10,183 nucleotides of DNA from Lachnospiraceae bacterium UBA6987 (lineage in GTDB: Bacteria; Bacillota; Clostridia; Lachnospirales; Lachnospiraceae), in assembly GCA_002449955.1 (NCBI GenBank), contig DJYD01000011.1, forward strand, positions 1 to 10,183, in the 5' to 3' direction. Below, piece by piece: positions 1 to 6,881 of the stretch (the stretch's first letter is position 1; each line of letters begins with the position of its first letter). The translations under genes and the position numbers were made by a program. The notes beneath the pieces were generated by a model. The model searched no databases. It had not been told where the DNA came from and saw only the letters and a list, made by a program, of their open reading frames with translations.

Positions 1-15
1 TAAAAATCTGTGCAT
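1..15 (-). CDS. Start of an unidentified minus-strand gene, cut by the window edge
   Basis: Only the first five codons (M-H-R-F-L) are present. The start is called because a perfect AGGAGG on the minus strand (29 to 24) lies 8 nt before the ATG at 15 to 13, the same arrangement as the other well-supported starts here. The gene would follow the methyltransferase in the same direction with about 200 bases between them, so it probably has its own promoter. The product cannot be recognised from five residues. A chance Shine-Dalgarno plus ATG is the main alternative. Confidence 0.4.
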
Positions 16-212
16 CTTGATTACCTCCTGAACCGCATATAGCGGAAGTATTTGCAAATCGTCAGCTTATATTCTCTCAAATCATCTGCCGGATGGCAAG
101 GTGCGAGGTTGTAAAAAATAACGCAAGCGGGCCCCGTCTCCAGACACCGGTTATTTACGAGAGAAGCTGGTCTTCAGGCTGGTGTCCTACTTGGGGGTAG
201 CATATCAATTGA
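16..212. other. Intergenic region left of the methyltransferase
   Basis: No convincing coding region is seen here. It contains the Shine-Dalgarno site of the edge gene (24-29), a small inverted repeat CCGC-ATATA-GCGG (33-45), and a larger imperfect stem-loop at 116-156 listed separately. I do not see a clear promoter for the edge gene; a TATAAG-like box on the minus strand lacks a -35 at the right distance. Confidence 0.5.
113..156 (-). terminator. Possible terminator or structured element downstream of the methyltransferase
   Basis: Arms AAATAAC (116-122) and GTTATTT (150-156) are perfectly complementary over 7 bp. Inside them CGG/CCG (128-130 with 147-149) and GTC-TCCA-GAC (136-145) can also pair. 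Read on the minus strand, the structure ends in a T-rich run (TTATTTTTTAC), as expected for an intrinsic terminator of the methyltransferase gene. The stem is interrupted and AT-rich at its base, so it may instead be a regulatory site. Confidence 0.35.
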
Positions 213-1022
213 TTACAACTCCGTTTTTTTTGCTTTCCAGAAAAGCCATTGCACCTGCGTGTGGACCGCATCCGCAACCATCCCGTCCGGATCAGTTGTC
301 CGCATTAAATAAGCAAGTGTTTTCTGCCTGTATTCCTCTGACTTATCGCTTTGCTGATAATACCGTTTCCACATAAGATCGCTCTGTTGCTCAGGCGTCC
401 GCCGGTCTGCCCAGTCATACGGAACGGTGACGGTCTCCGGATGATATCCCAGTTCCCTGGCCATCTCCGTCAGCTGTGCCATCGTCGTATGCTGAAGCTC
501 CGGTTTTTCTTCCCTTGTCTGCGCTTCGGAAAAACCGACCGCTTCCAGTATCTGACGGCGCAGCACGGCATCCGAATCCGTAAAGCCGGCGATAAAGCAC
601 CAGCCGCAGGACAGCAGATTCAGCTTTTCCAGTGTCTTTTTGTCGTGGATCGCCGGTGACATTGTGGAAAAACAGAAGTCAAAACGCGGAAGAAACGCCT
701 CCGCATTCACGTCCGCCTCATCAAAATCGCAGCAAAGGATCCGGCAGGAAGTACCCGGAAAAGCTGTTTCCATATTCTGCCGGGCAAAGGAAAGCATCTT
801 TTCCGAAATATCCGTCAGTGTGACCTCACAACCGCGTGCGGTCAGCATCACTCCATATTTCCCGACGCCGCAGCCCACATCCAGCGCCCGGCAGCCGGGA
901 AAGATCATCCCTTTCTCCGTCCAGAATTTGAAGCATGCGCGGATATAGGGATTGATGCCCAATTCATAAGTCCGCTGAAATTCCGCTGCGGCATTATCCC
1001 ATTGTTTTGCTTTATCCTCCAT
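213..1022 (-). CDS. Class I SAM-dependent methyltransferase (269 aa)
   Basis: This is a probable cytoplasmic methyltransferase using S-adenosylmethionine. Motif I, LDVGCGVGKYG, lies at about residues 47-57, and the acidic residue that normally binds the ribose follows strand 2 (TLTDIS, about residue 72); both are typical of the Rossmann-fold class I family. The N-terminal region (ELGINPYIR) and the C-terminal half are not diagnostic, so the methyl acceptor is unknown. The start is supported by AGGAGG at 1033-1028, 5 nt before the ATG. The gene is divergent from the metal-uptake operon, with 120 bp between the two starts and a palindrome shared by both promoters, which suggests co-regulation. 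By inference it might modify a metallophore, corrinoid or other ligand handled by the operon, but nothing in the sequence proves this. Confidence 0.85.
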   Translation of the reverse strand: MEDKAKQWDNAAAEFQRTYELGINPYIRACFKFWTEKGMIFPGCRALDVGCGVGKYGVMLTARGCEVTLTDISEKMLSFARQNMETAFPGTSCRILCCDFDEADVNAEAFLPRFDFCFSTMSPAIHDKKTLEKLNLLSCGWCFIAGFTDSDAVLRRQILEAVGFSEAQTREEKPELQHTTMAQLTEMARELGYHPETVTVPYDWADRRTPEQQSDLMWKRYYQQSDKSEEYRQKTLAYLMRTTDPDGMVADAVHTQVQWLFWKAKKTEL

Positions 1023-1036
1023 ACCATCCTCCTGTT

Positions 1037-1071
1037 GATGTCAATTTTAACAAAACAGACTGCGTTTTCAA
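1037..1071 (-). promoter_or_regulatory. Proposed promoter of the methyltransferase gene
   Basis: On the minus strand TTGAAA (1071-1066) and TAAAAT (1049-1044) are separated by 16 nt. A TGt just before the -10 box gives an extended -10. Transcription would begin near 1037, only a few bases before the Shine-Dalgarno site. Confidence 0.55.
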
Positions 1072-1087
1072 CCCCCATGGGGGGTTG
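1069..1087. promoter_or_regulatory. C-tract/G-tract palindrome between divergent promoters, candidate operator
   Basis: The arms CAACCCCC (1069-1076) and GGGGGTTG (1080-1087) are perfect complements over 8 bp around a 3-base centre. The palindrome overlaps the proposed -35 of the methyltransferase promoter (1066-1071) at one end and that of the binding-protein promoter (1085-1090) at the other. Operators of the CsoR/RcnR family of metal-sensing repressors are built from C and G tracts of this kind; the match to that family is an inference. It is unlikely to be a terminator because no T run follows closely on either strand. Confidence 0.5.
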
Positions 1088-1113
1088 CGGCCTCATTTTT
1101 CTCATGATAAAGT
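1085..1113 (+). promoter_or_regulatory. Possible promoter of the metal-uptake operon
   Basis: TTGCGG (1085-1090) and TAAAGT (1108-1113) are separated by 17 nt, and TGa immediately precedes the -10 box. Neither hexamer is close to consensus, so the call depends on the spacing, the extended -10 and the position just upstream of the Shine-Dalgarno site. Confidence 0.35.
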
Positions 1114-1142
1114 GCATTAAGATCAAAAGGAGGTTTCCAAGT

Positions 1143-2318
1143 ATGAAAAAGAATAATCGCATCTTTGCTCTTGCCATGGCCTGCCTGATGCTGCTTGCGG
1201 CCTTGACGGGCTGCGCGTCCAAAGGCGGTGAGAGCACTGCTCCTGCCACCCAGGCTCCGTCTACTCAGGCTCCCGCCACCCAGGCTCCCACCACCCAGAC
1301 GCAGGCGGAGGAAACTGCTGTACCTACTACGGAGGAACTGCCGGCGACCCGCATCTTTACCGATTCCGTCGGACGGGAGGTGGAAATCCCGACGAACATC
1401 CAGCACATTCTGCCCTCAGGCAATATGGCCGCGATGTTCATGTGGCCGCTCTGCTCCGATAAGCTTGCGTCCCTGGCTTCCGCCTTCTCCGACAGCGCTT
1501 TAAAATATTACGGACAGCAGTATAAGGATCTGCCTATCACCGGCGATCTGTACAAGACCGGCAGCAAGATGAACGTGGAGGAAGTCGCCCGCTTAAATCC
1601 GGATATCATCATCGACTTCGGCGAACCCAAGGCGACTATTACCGAGGACCTCAACAATCTGCAGGAACTTCTCGGCATCCCCTGCGTCTTTATTGAAGGA
1701 TCGTTCTCCAATTCCGGCAATGCCTACCGCATGCTCGGCGACCTGCTGAACATGAAGGAAGAGGCGGAAACTGTTGCCGCCTACATCGAGGGGATCTTAG
1801 CTCAGACCGACAAGGCTTTTGAAACGCTGCAGAAGAAGACGCTTGCTACAGCCAGCAAGACCGACGGTGCCGGCGCCGGCTGCATTGCCAGGGGTACGTA
1901 TTTCGACGAGATCTGGAGCTACATGGGCATCAACGTCGTGGAAGTCCCGGACGGCAAGATGTACGGCTCCACCACCGTCAGCCTGGAACAGCTGCAGACC
2001 TGGGATCCGGAATATCTCTTCCTTTCCACCGCGGAAGAATACGATATCGTCATGAAGGATCCTGCCTGGTCTGAACTTAAGGCCGTCAAGAACGGAAACT
2101 GCTACGTTTCGCCCAATGAGCCGCAGAGTTTTGTCTCCTATCCGTCTGTCAATCGCTATATCGGCATCATCTGGCTGGCTGAGATCCTGTATCCGGATCA
2201 GTTCGACTGGGATCTTAAGACGGAAATCGTCCGCTTCTATGATCTGTTCTATCATTGCGAATTGACTGACGAAATGTACAACGAATTAACGGGCGGGCCT
2301 GGCGCAATGCCCAAGTAA
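1143..2318 (+). CDS. FecB/BtuF-type substrate-binding lipoprotein of an ABC importer (391 aa)
   Basis: This is the extracellular receptor of a FecBCD-class importer (Peripla_BP_2 fold; substrates in the family are siderophores, haem, corrinoids and metal chelates). The first 24 residues are a lipoprotein signal peptide with lipobox LTGC, so Cys24 is the likely lipid anchor. Residues about 30-68 form a low-complexity linker with repeated APATQ/APSTQ units, and the binding domain starts near RIFTDSVGREV (about 70). The segment ARLNPDIIIDFG is typical of the family. The ATG at 1143 is chosen because AGGAGG lies at 1128-1133, 9 nt upstream, and the signal peptide starts there; an in-frame ATG at 1002 lies in the divergent promoter region and would bury the signal peptide. 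The ligand cannot be read from the sequence. Confidence 0.88.
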   Translation: MKKNNRIFALAMACLMLLAALTGCASKGGESTAPATQAPSTQAPATQAPTTQTQAEETAVPTTEELPATRIFTDSVGREVEIPTNIQHILPSGNMAAMFMWPLCSDKLASLASAFSDSALKYYGQQYKDLPITGDLYKTGSKMNVEEVARLNPDIIIDFGEPKATITEDLNNLQELLGIPCVFIEGSFSNSGNAYRMLGDLLNMKEEAETVAAYIEGILAQTDKAFETLQKKTLATASKTDGAGAGCIARGTYFDEIWSYMGINVVEVPDGKMYGSTTVSLEQLQTWDPEYLFLSTAEEYDIVMKDPAWSELKAVKNGNCYVSPNEPQSFVSYPSVNRYIGIIWLAEILYPDQFDWDLKTEIVRFYDLFYHCELTDEMYNELTGGPGAMPK

Positions 2319-2328
2319 AGAAAGGACA

Positions 2329-2364
2329 AGGGGGGGCTGCTGAGCCCCCCTTCTGCTGTTTTTT
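2329..2364 (+). terminator. Intrinsic terminator or attenuator between binding protein and permease
   Basis: GGGGGGCT (2331-2338) pairs with AGCCCCCC (2343-2350) around the loop GCTG; A-T and G-U pairs can extend the stem by two. A short CTGCTG is followed by six T residues (2359-2364). It lies between the binding-protein stop and the permease start, so partial termination would keep the binding-protein mRNA more abundant than the rest of the operon. Confidence 0.7.
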
Positions 2365-3375
2365 ATGTCTCTGAACCGTAAAAAATCGATTCCTTTGCTC
2401 GTGTTCATGTTCCTGCTGCTGCTTGTCACGGCAGTTTTTTCCCTTTTGATAGGCCGCTTTGACATCAGCATCCGGGAGTGCTTTGGGATCCTTCTTTCGA
2501 AGATCTTTCCGATCGAGCCTTACTGGACCAAGGTACAGAATAACATGCTGACCTTAGTCCGCCTGCCGCGTATCGTGATTGCGATCCTGGTCGGCAGTTC
2601 TCTGGCTGTTGCCGGCACATCTTACCAATGCATTTTCCGCAACCCCATGTGCGCACCGGATATTCTGGGCGCATCCACCGGGGCTGCTTTCGGCGCTTCT
2701 CTGGCGATCCTTCTCGGCAAGAGCAACATGACCATCACGATCTGGGCCTTTCTCTCCAGTATGGTCTGCGTGCTGCTGGTCCTTTTTTTCAGCCGGCTTT
2801 GCCGCGGCAATCAGATCCTGAACCTGATCCTGGCCGGTATCATGGTAGGTTCCATCTTTTCGGCGGGGAATTCCTATATCAAAATGATTGCTGATCCCAA
2901 CAACACCCTTCCAGCCATTACGTACTGGCTGATGGGATCTCTGTCAGGCGCTGATACGAAAAAGATGTCCTATATCTGGATCCCGCTGCTGATCGGCATG
3001 GTTCCGATCTTCCTGCTGCGCTGGAAGATCAATATTCTGACGTTGGACGACGATGAAGCCAAGACCATGGGAATCAACACCCGGCTGACGCGCACCGTCG
3101 TTATTCTGGCGGCAACACTGCTGACGGCAGCCAGTGTCTCCGTCAGCGGCATCATCGGCTGGGTCGGTCTGGTCATGCCGCACATCGCACGGAAACTCGT
3201 GGGCGACGACTGCCGCATCCTGATTCCGGCATCAGCCCTGATCGGCGGCATTTTCCTGCTGCTCGTGGACGATCTGGCCCGCAACCTTTACACCATCGAG
3301 CTGCCGCTGGGGATCCTGACCTCGCTGATCGGCGCACCGTTCTTCCTGTATCTGATGATCCGGAGAAGGGAGTGA
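2365..3375 (+). CDS. FecCD-family ABC transporter permease (336 aa)
   Basis: This is the membrane-channel subunit that would pair with the upstream lipoprotein and downstream ATPase. It is hydrophobic throughout, with a first membrane segment at about residues 8-30 and a length typical of the family, which usually has ten helices. Conserved signatures include AGTSYQ..FRNP..APDILG (about 83-102), the cytoplasmic coupling segment LTLDDDEAKTMGIN (about 225-238), and GWVGLVMPHIAR (about 265-276). The start is odd: no Shine-Dalgarno sequence is visible, because the bases before the ATG are the terminator arm and a T-rich stretch, and an in-frame TGA at 2341 rules out an upstream start. Translation may be inefficient or depend on structure in the leader. 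Confidence 0.9.
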   Translation: MSLNRKKSIPLLVFMFLLLLVTAVFSLLIGRFDISIRECFGILLSKIFPIEPYWTKVQNNMLTLVRLPRIVIAILVGSSLAVAGTSYQCIFRNPMCAPDILGASTGAAFGASLAILLGKSNMTITIWAFLSSMVCVLLVLFFSRLCRGNQILNLILAGIMVGSIFSAGNSYIKMIADPNNTLPAITYWLMGSLSGADTKKMSYIWIPLLIGMVPIFLLRWKINILTLDDDEAKTMGINTRLTRTVVILAATLLTAASVSVSGIIGWVGLVMPHIARKLVGDDCRILIPASALIGGIFLLLVDDLARNLYTIELPLGILTSLIGAPFFLYLMIRRRE

Positions 3376-3378
3376 GGC

Positions 3379-4161
3379 ATGTCAATCGAAGTCAAAAACG
3401 TCCGTTTTGCCTATTCCCGCGGTAAGACCGTGCTGGACGATATCAGCTTTCAGATCCCGGACGGCGAGTTCGTCTGCCTGCTCGGCCCGAACGGCGTAGG
3501 AAAATCGACGTTATTCAAATGCATTCTCCGTCTTCTTACCGGATATTCCGGGGAAATTTTCATAAGTGGAGTGGATTCCGGCAGTCTCAGCGCAAAAGAA
3601 CTCTCCCGCCGGGTCGCCTATATTCCGCAGTCGGCCGCCGCCATCTTTAATTATACCGTAAAGGATACGGTTCTGATGGGGACCACGGCCACGGTGGACG
3701 GCCTGCACTCTCCCGGCAAGAGAGAAGAGCTCTGCGCTGATCAGGCGCTGGAACTTTTAAATATTCAGGATCTCAAAGACCGTATGTTCACCCGCATCTC
3801 CGGCGGTGAGCGCCAGCTGGTCCTGATCGCCCGTGCGCTGGCTCAGCAGGCCAGGATCCTCCTGATGGACGAGCCAACCGCCAATCTGGACTACGGCAAC
3901 CAGCTTCGTGTACTGGAGAAGATCAAAGCACTTTCCCAGAACGGTTATACGGTGCTGCAGTCCACCCACAATCCCGAGCAGGCCTTTTGGTACGCGGACC
4001 GGGTGCTTGCGGTCCACGGCGGGAAGCTGATCGCGGACGGTGCGCCGGAAAAGGTCATGGACTCCGCTCTTTTGAAGACTCTTTATCAGATCGACGTCAG
4101 CATCGAGTCGCTTCACGGCGGAAAAGCCCACGTCTGCCTGCCGAAGAAGCTGCTTTCATAA
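3379..4161 (+). CDS. FecE-type ABC transporter ATP-binding subunit (260 aa)
   Basis: This cytoplasmic ATPase would power the importer with the FecCD permease. The nucleotide-binding elements are complete: Walker A GPNGVGKST at 36-44, Q-loop Gln84 in YIPQ, signature SGGERQ at 141-146, Walker B ILLMDEPT at 160-167, and H-loop His197 in STHNPE. The gene starts 3 nt after the permease stop, with AGGGAG at 3367-3372 as ribosome binding site inside the permease end, so the two are probably translationally coupled. Length and motif order match FecE/BtuD/FhuC-like subunits. Confidence 0.92.
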   Translation: MSIEVKNVRFAYSRGKTVLDDISFQIPDGEFVCLLGPNGVGKSTLFKCILRLLTGYSGEIFISGVDSGSLSAKELSRRVAYIPQSAAAIFNYTVKDTVLMGTTATVDGLHSPGKREELCADQALELLNIQDLKDRMFTRISGGERQLVLIARALAQQARILLMDEPTANLDYGNQLRVLEKIKALSQNGYTVLQSTHNPEQAFWYADRVLAVHGGKLIADGAPEKVMDSALLKTLYQIDVSIESLHGGKAHVCLPKKLLS

Positions 4162-4174
4162 GGAGAAAGCCGGG

Positions 4175-4858
4175 ATGAAAATGATAACGGTAGCCGGACC
4201 GCCTTCTTCCGGCAAAACCTCCGTGATCCTGCACGCCCTGGCTTCGATCTCAGGGCAGAAGGCAGCGGTCGTGAAATTTGACTGCCTGACGGCTGTCGAT
4301 AAAGAACAGTACGAGGCGGTGGGGATCACCGTCCGGGTCGGATACGCGGGAAAGCTCTGCCCGGACCATTATTTCGTGACGAATGTGCCGGACGCCTTCG
4401 ACTGGGCCGTACGGAGCGGCTTCGATCTGCTTATCACAGAAAGTGCCGGCCTGTGCAACCGCTGTTCCCCTTATATCCACGGTATTCCGGCGGTCTGCGT
4501 CATCGACAACCTGTCCGGTATCCATACCCCCCGCAAGCTGGGGCCTCTGCTGCGGATGGCAGACGTGATCGTCGTTACCAAAGCCGATCTCGTTTCTCAG
4601 GCCGAGCGTGAAGTCTTCGCATACAATATCCGGAAAATGAATCCCCGTGCCACTCTTTTGCGGGTCAACGGCATGACCGGTCAGGGCGCTTTTCTGCTGG
4701 CCAAAAGCTTTGCCCTTGCACCGGAAAAGGAAACGCTGAGCGGCCTTTCCCTGCGCTTTACCACCCCCTCCTCCGTCTGCGCCTACTGTACGGGGGAAAA
4801 GCGGATCGGCCTGGAATATCCTCTTGGCATGACCCGGCCTATGGAGTTTGATCTATGA
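4175..4858 (+). CDS. HypB/CobW-like P-loop GTPase with two CxxC pairs (227 aa)
   Basis: The protein looks like a SIMIBI-class GTPase of the HypB/UreG/CobW group, whose members deliver metal ions to enzymes or cofactors. Walker A is GPPSSGKT at 8-15. TKAD at 135-138 fits the base-recognition (N/T)KxD motif, supporting GTP rather than ATP. Seven cysteines are present, including CNRC (94-97) directly after the ITESAG strand and CAYC (202-205) near the C-terminus; these four could bind a metal or an iron-sulfur cluster. It starts 13 nt after the ATPase stop with AGGAGA upstream, and its stop overlaps the next start (ATGA), so it belongs to the operon. The metal and the client are unknown. The fold assignment is fairly sure, the subfamily less so. 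Confidence 0.78.
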   Translation: MKMITVAGPPSSGKTSVILHALASISGQKAAVVKFDCLTAVDKEQYEAVGITVRVGYAGKLCPDHYFVTNVPDAFDWAVRSGFDLLITESAGLCNRCSPYIHGIPAVCVIDNLSGIHTPRKLGPLLRMADVIVVTKADLVSQAEREVFAYNIRKMNPRATLLRVNGMTGQGAFLLAKSFALAPEKETLSGLSLRFTTPSSVCAYCTGEKRIGLEYPLGMTRPMEFDL

Positions 4859-5856
4859 CGGAAGATGAACTGTACCGGCTGCCGCTCGGGGCCCTGATCG
4901 AAAAATACCCGGCCTGCCGGGATTTTTTGAAAAGCTACGGTCTTCTGACCCTGGATGCGTCTCTCCCTTTCCCGCAGGCCCTGGAAAAGGATCTGCCGGA
5001 TTCCTTCCGGGAGATGCAGCTGTCCGCTTCAGATCTGGCAGACCTGCTGGTTGCTTTTCACACCTCCGACGCCGATGCTCATATCCGTGTAAGCAGTCTG
5101 GAGATCGTCGGAGGATCGGACAAAGACGGACGGCCCGAAAACATTTCCGTCATGCTTTGCCCGGGTGACGTTGTCAGTCTGGTCGGTCCAACCGGTTCGG
5201 GCAAAAGCCAGCTGCTGGCTGATATCGAATGTGCAGCCCGGGCAGATACGCCCAGCCGGCGCCGGATCCTATTTAACGGCACGGAGATACCGGATGCCCG
5301 TCGATTTTCCTTTGGCAGCCGCTTGGTAGCACAGCTGACGCAGAATATGAATTTCGTTATGGACGTTTCCGCAGAAGAATTTCTGGAGATGCACGCTCTG
5401 AGCTGGATGCTGTCAGATACTGCACCGATAGTGGATCGCTGCTTTGAGATGGCCAACAGGCTTTCCGGAGAGCGTTTCCGGAAGGATACCCGTTTGACCC
5501 GGCTTTCGGGCGGGCAGGCCCGTGCGCTGATGATCGCGGATACCGTCATGATCAGTCCTGCGCCGATCCTGCTGATCGACGAGATCGAGAATGCGGGCAT
5601 CGACCGTCTGGAAGCAATGAAGCTTCTGACGCAGGGCAAAAAGATCGTATTGCTCGCCACGCATGACCCCCTGCTGGCGCTCTCTGCCGGAAGACGGATC
5701 ATTCTACAGAACGGAGGTATCCGGGCTGTTTTGGAACAGGATGAAACGGATCGGGAGAATCTAAAAGAACTGAGCGAAGCTGACCGGCTGAACACAAGCC
5801 TTCGTCAGGCGGTCCGAAACGGAGAAAGGAACGGAAAAGATGTGGGAAATGTATGA
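4855..5856 (+). CDS. Orphan soluble ABC ATPase with an N-terminal helical domain (333 aa)
   Basis: This is a second ABC ATPase in the operon with no membrane partner of its own. Residues 1 to about 75 form a separate helical domain (LGALIEKYPACRDFLKSYGL) that resembles small DUF1858/ScdA-N-like domains; that resemblance is tentative. The ABC domain follows: Walker A GPTGSGKS at 111-118, a Gln-rich stretch around 160-163 as Q-loop, LSGGQ at 217-221, Walker B ILLIDE at 238-243, and ATHD with His270. After the Walker B Glu the usual PTSALD-type D-loop is replaced by IENAGID, unlike ordinary importer subunits. The start overlaps the GTPase stop by 4 nt. The protein may couple ATP hydrolysis to the neighbouring GTPase or DUF364 protein rather than to transport, but this is inference. 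Confidence 0.82.
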   Translation: MTEDELYRLPLGALIEKYPACRDFLKSYGLLTLDASLPFPQALEKDLPDSFREMQLSASDLADLLVAFHTSDADAHIRVSSLEIVGGSDKDGRPENISVMLCPGDVVSLVGPTGSGKSQLLADIECAARADTPSRRRILFNGTEIPDARRFSFGSRLVAQLTQNMNFVMDVSAEEFLEMHALSWMLSDTAPIVDRCFEMANRLSGERFRKDTRLTRLSGGQARALMIADTVMISPAPILLIDEIENAGIDRLEAMKLLTQGKKIVLLATHDPLLALSAGRRIILQNGGIRAVLEQDETDRENLKELSEADRLNTSLRQAVRNGERNGKDVGNV

Positions 5857-6613
5857 CAGACTGATCGACGGCATACCGGAAACGCTGCACGTGAAACGCG
5901 TGGTAGCCGGAAGCTTCTGGACGGTGGTGGAAAGCGAACTGGGCGTCGGAACAGCCGTTACGCTGCGCACGCTGTCCCGTCCGCCCGTGGGGCGCTTTTC
6001 GCCGGAAGGTGCACCTTTGAAGCAGGTCGCAGCCCTGTCGAGATCCTGGAACATGGTGGAGGCAGGCATAGGCGTTGCGGCCCTGAACGCCTATTACAAT
6101 ACACCGGAGATCGCCGCGAAGAACGGGACGCTTTTTGCTGAGGGTGACGATCGTCTGAATGACCCGTATATCGCATACCGAAACTATGCCCGAAACAGGC
6201 ATGTCGCCTGTATAGGCAGCGATTCCACGGTCGTAGACTCACTATTAAAGGACGTGGCGGAAGTCACGATGTTCGGGGATCAGTTCGGTGCGTATCCTCT
6301 TGCGGCTGCCGACTACCTTCTTCCCCTGCAGGATCTGATCTATCTGCCCTGTCATTACGAAATAAGCAAGGATCTTCCCCGCTTTCTGCGTCTTTGCCGG
6401 AAGGCCGTCTGCATCGTCTGCGGACCGTCGGTCACGATGTCACCCGTCCTTTTCGACGCAGGTGCTTTCGATCTGGCCGGTTTGGTCATTACCGATGCGG
6501 ACATGGCATTTGAAGCCGCCTGCGGCACGGCCGTCAAAAAAATGTTTGCTTCAGGCAAAAAAGCTTCTCTGCGGAAAAAGCCGGTATCCGAACTGCTGTC
6601 AGGTTGTCTGTGA
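5840..6613 (+). CDS. DUF4213/DUF364 putative heavy-metal-chelation protein (257 aa)
   Basis: The sequence has the layout of the DUF4213 plus DUF364 family, for which a crystal structure showed an enolase-N-like domain and a Rossmann-like domain and led to a proposed heavy-metal-chelation role. Residues about 1-90 (RVVAGSFWTVVESE to GVAALNAYYNTPE) match the first domain. Residues about 120-245 match the second, including VACIGSD, VCGPSVTMSPVLFDAGA and LAGLVITDADMAFEAACGTAV. The start at 5840 follows a purine-rich AAAGGA and overlaps the previous gene by 17 nt; an ATG at 5849 is a weaker alternative. It is the last gene of the operon and is followed by a strong terminator. Its biochemical role is unproven in any organism that I can name with confidence. 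Confidence 0.82.
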   Translation: MWEMYDRLIDGIPETLHVKRVVAGSFWTVVESELGVGTAVTLRTLSRPPVGRFSPEGAPLKQVAALSRSWNMVEAGIGVAALNAYYNTPEIAAKNGTLFAEGDDRLNDPYIAYRNYARNRHVACIGSDSTVVDSLLKDVAEVTMFGDQFGAYPLAAADYLLPLQDLIYLPCHYEISKDLPRFLRLCRKAVCIVCGPSVTMSPVLFDAGAFDLAGLVITDADMAFEAACGTAVKKMFASGKKASLRKKPVSELLSGCL

Positions 6614-6719
6614 GCGCTCTGTTTTGTCCGATTTGTGCTGCGTTTCCGGGAATCATCTTCAGATATCCAGCGCCTTTCGGCTCAAAAGGATGAAATGAAT
6701 TCTAAACGTCTGTCTGCCG
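6614..6719. other. Short trailer between the DUF364 gene and its terminator
   Basis: No coding region, promoter or repeat is apparent in these roughly 100 bases. Confidence 0.5.
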
Positions 6720-6749
6720 AAAAAGCTCCTGCTGCAGGAGCTTTTTCTT
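6720..6749 (+). terminator. Strong intrinsic terminator of the metal-uptake operon
   Basis: GCTCCTG (6725-6731) pairs with CAGGAGC (6735-6741) around the 3-nt loop CTG. The stem is extended by five A-T pairs from A-run to T-run (6720-6724 with 6742-6746). Because both flanks are homopolymeric it could act in both directions. Confidence 0.92.
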
Positions 6750-6759
6750 GTCTGATGAA

Positions 6760-6782
6760 AACCACGCGATAGTCGCGTGGTT
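6760..6782 (+). repeat. Left-end hairpin of the IS200/IS605 element
   Basis: AACCACGCGA (6760-6769) pairs with TCGCGTGGTT (6773-6782), a perfect 10-bp stem around a 3-base loop. No T run follows, which argues against a terminator, and its place at the outer edge of the tnpA remnant fits an IS-end hairpin. Confidence 0.75.
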
Positions 6783-6837
6783 CCAAAAAGCTTAAGCGAT
6801 GAGTCAGATAGAAAAACTCCTAAAGTGTATAATAAAA

Positions 6838-6857
6838 GCGTGACCTGCCAGTTACGC
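6838..6857 (+). promoter_or_regulatory. Stem-loop in the tnpA leader
   Basis: GCGTGAC (6838-6844) can pair with GTTACGC (6851-6857), including one G-U pair. It lies just after a TATAAT box (6828-6833) and before the tnpA Shine-Dalgarno site GGAGG (6871-6875). Leader structures of this sort limit tnpA expression in IS200; here the gene is dead, so the element is a relic. Confidence 0.4.
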
Positions 6858-6881
6858 GAAATACACATTAGGAGGACAGTC

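Noticed and set aside
1002..1142. Extended start of the FecB-like gene at ATG 1002
   Set aside because: It would overlap the methyltransferase start and both promoters and place about 47 residues before a standard lipoprotein signal peptide; the ATG at 1143 has a proper AGGAGG.
1236..1305. Short repeated units in the FecB-like gene as a possible CRISPR or tandem repeat
   Set aside because: They encode the Ala-Pro-Thr-Gln linker of the lipoprotein; there are no spacers and the reading frame is continuous.
5079..5795. A 238-codon open frame antisense to the orphan ABC ATPase
   Set aside because: The opposite frame has complete ABC motifs; this one is Ser/Arg-rich with no family features and no ribosome binding site.
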